NCBI RefSeq assembly: GCF_036898095.1
Contig: NC_090761.1
Location: 37,318,374-37,382,373 of the forward strand
Reading direction: 5' to 3'
Length of the DNA stretch: 64,000 bases
Origin: Palaemon carinicauda
Taxonomy: Eukaryota; Arthropoda; Malacostraca; Decapoda; Palaemonidae
Shown: piece by piece, positions 63,100 through 64,000 of the stretch
Layout: each line of letters begins with the position of its first letter
How positions within the stretch are numbered: the first letter of the stretch is position 1
The notes under the pieces: generated by a model
Told to the model about the DNA's origin: nothing
The model's input: the letters and a program-made list of their open reading frames with translations, nothing else
Database searches by the model: none
Translations under genes and position numbers: made by a program

Positions 63100-64000
63100 T
63101 ATATTCTTCTAAATTTGAGATTTAAATGCAATAGTGAGGAGTGAAACTCAGGCATCTCTTGTTCATGCCCTTATCAAACATGGGGTCATTATAAACTGTC
63201 AGACGTTGAATACTACGGACCACGTTTTGTAACCTCAGAGTACGGAGGAAAGATGGTCGGAGAGTGCTCCTGGACTCCTCAGCTCACGTGTTGTCATCAA
63301 AGTTGCGCTACTCGTCAGAACTCCCGGAGGAGTTTGGCGAGCAATGCTATGTGATCCCGCAACAGATATTAGACGAGTCATACTAGAAGGACTAGTCGTA
63401 CTGGATTCACTAGTCATGCTGGAAGGACTAGTCAACCTGGATGGACGAGACATGTAGACTGGACGAGTCAAGCTGGTCGGACGAGTAGAGGTCAAAGATC
63501 GCCGAGTACATAGAACTCACTGGAAAGGTATCACAGCTTCACCCATCCTACGTGATACCTAGTCATTTCAATCCGACGAACCATGCTCCAAGGTGTTAGA
63601 GAAGGGCATAGACGAATCCAAAATCCTTCTTGTCATCCCACACAGAGGAGACCAGTCAGGGGAAGACTAAACCTACAAAGGGGAAAGGTGTCCCTTGAGA
63701 GGAGCAGAAACAAGTTTCAGGCTTTGCTCTCCCCCTGCCGGCTGCAATAATTGAGAAGCAAGACCGAAGGTTAAGCTTTGAGTCAGCCGCAAGCGGCCTT
63801 CTCGAAGAAGACAGTGACAAAGAATTCCTTAGCAGGGAGATCCGAAAGCCATAAGGAAGGCAGGAGTTGCCATAAGTGGCAACCAGATAGACTCCTCTGG
63901 TGTTAGACGCCACTGCTTCTAAAGGAAAGCGACGATGTCCATACCTGGGGTTGTCCACGGGTCGGGGGCTCTATCGTTGCATTAGCTTTAGGGTAGCCAT
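63100..64000 (-). other. GC-richer repeat-like sequence with open minus-strand frames, unassigned
   Basis: The minus-strand frame at 63495-63235 is Ser/Thr/Arg-rich with a short GACTAGTC(A/C)-type DNA repeat (63370-63480). Another open frame spans 63958-63656 (100 codons). Composition resembles the gag part of the outer DIRS element, and a DIRS-like end lies 2 kb to the left, but no diagnostic motif was seen. Confidence 0.3.

Noticed and set aside
59523..64000. Upstream ACADM exons
   Set aside because: Conserved blocks of the preceding exons were not found on the minus strand in this stretch.

Overview
This is a eukaryotic nuclear window that looks like a decapod crustacean (shrimp, prawn or crayfish type). 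The evidence is its AT-rich, intron- and repeat-dominated composition, very long (CT)n, (TA)n and (TAA)n microsatellites, abundant DIRS-like tyrosine-recombinase retrotransposons, and interspersed repeats I associate with decapod genomes. The species cannot be fixed from the sequence. No bacterial-type genes, CRISPR arrays, rRNA or tRNA genes were seen. Only one host gene is recognised: the 3' half of a medium-chain acyl-CoA dehydrogenase gene (ACADM), minus strand, four exons at 59353-59522, 50655-50812, 48242-48412 and 42813-42965. Its 5' exons must lie beyond the right edge.

Layout. 1-14.5 kb: no recognisable gene. It holds a near-symmetric palindrome (about 2.64-3.51 kb), a pair of older inverted repeats (3.67-4.47 and 9.42-10.03 kb) and five unrelated minisatellites (5.2, 7.6, 10.3, 12.4 and 14.0 kb). 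15-27 kb: microsatellites, 3' ends of LINE-type retrotransposons (one family ends in (TAA)n), a mariner-like MITE, a cluster of hairpins at 19.9-20.1 kb and an inverted-repeat-bounded TA block at 21.6-22.2 kb. 28.8-41.1 kb: two complete DIRS-like retrotransposons on the minus strand, one nested in the gag gene of the other, with the outer one inserted into the endonuclease of a LINE. Both keep inverted terminal repeats and an internal complementary region (ICR) that reads as a joined copy of the two element ends. 42.8-59.5 kb: ACADM. Its 8.5-kb upstream intron holds a degraded Tigger/pogo transposon that was itself hit by a 959-bp TTAA-flanked element, and a degraded copia LTR retrotransposon with a primer site matching initiator methionine tRNA. 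59.5-64 kb: repeat fragments, including ends of another DIRS-like family.

How the parts relate: the coding capacity is almost all retrotransposon. Each DIRS element carries gag, reverse transcriptase/RNase H with a methyltransferase-like tail, and a tyrosine recombinase, all reading leftward. The outer element carries one nonsense codon and four small indels plus the inner insertion. The inner element has a single visible frameshift, so it is younger and nearly intact. Relative order from the nesting: LINE, then outer DIRS, then inner DIRS; and Tigger, then the TTAA element. The copia element also sits beside or within Tigger-derived sequence. All domain calls come from reading translated motifs by eye; no database search was possible.
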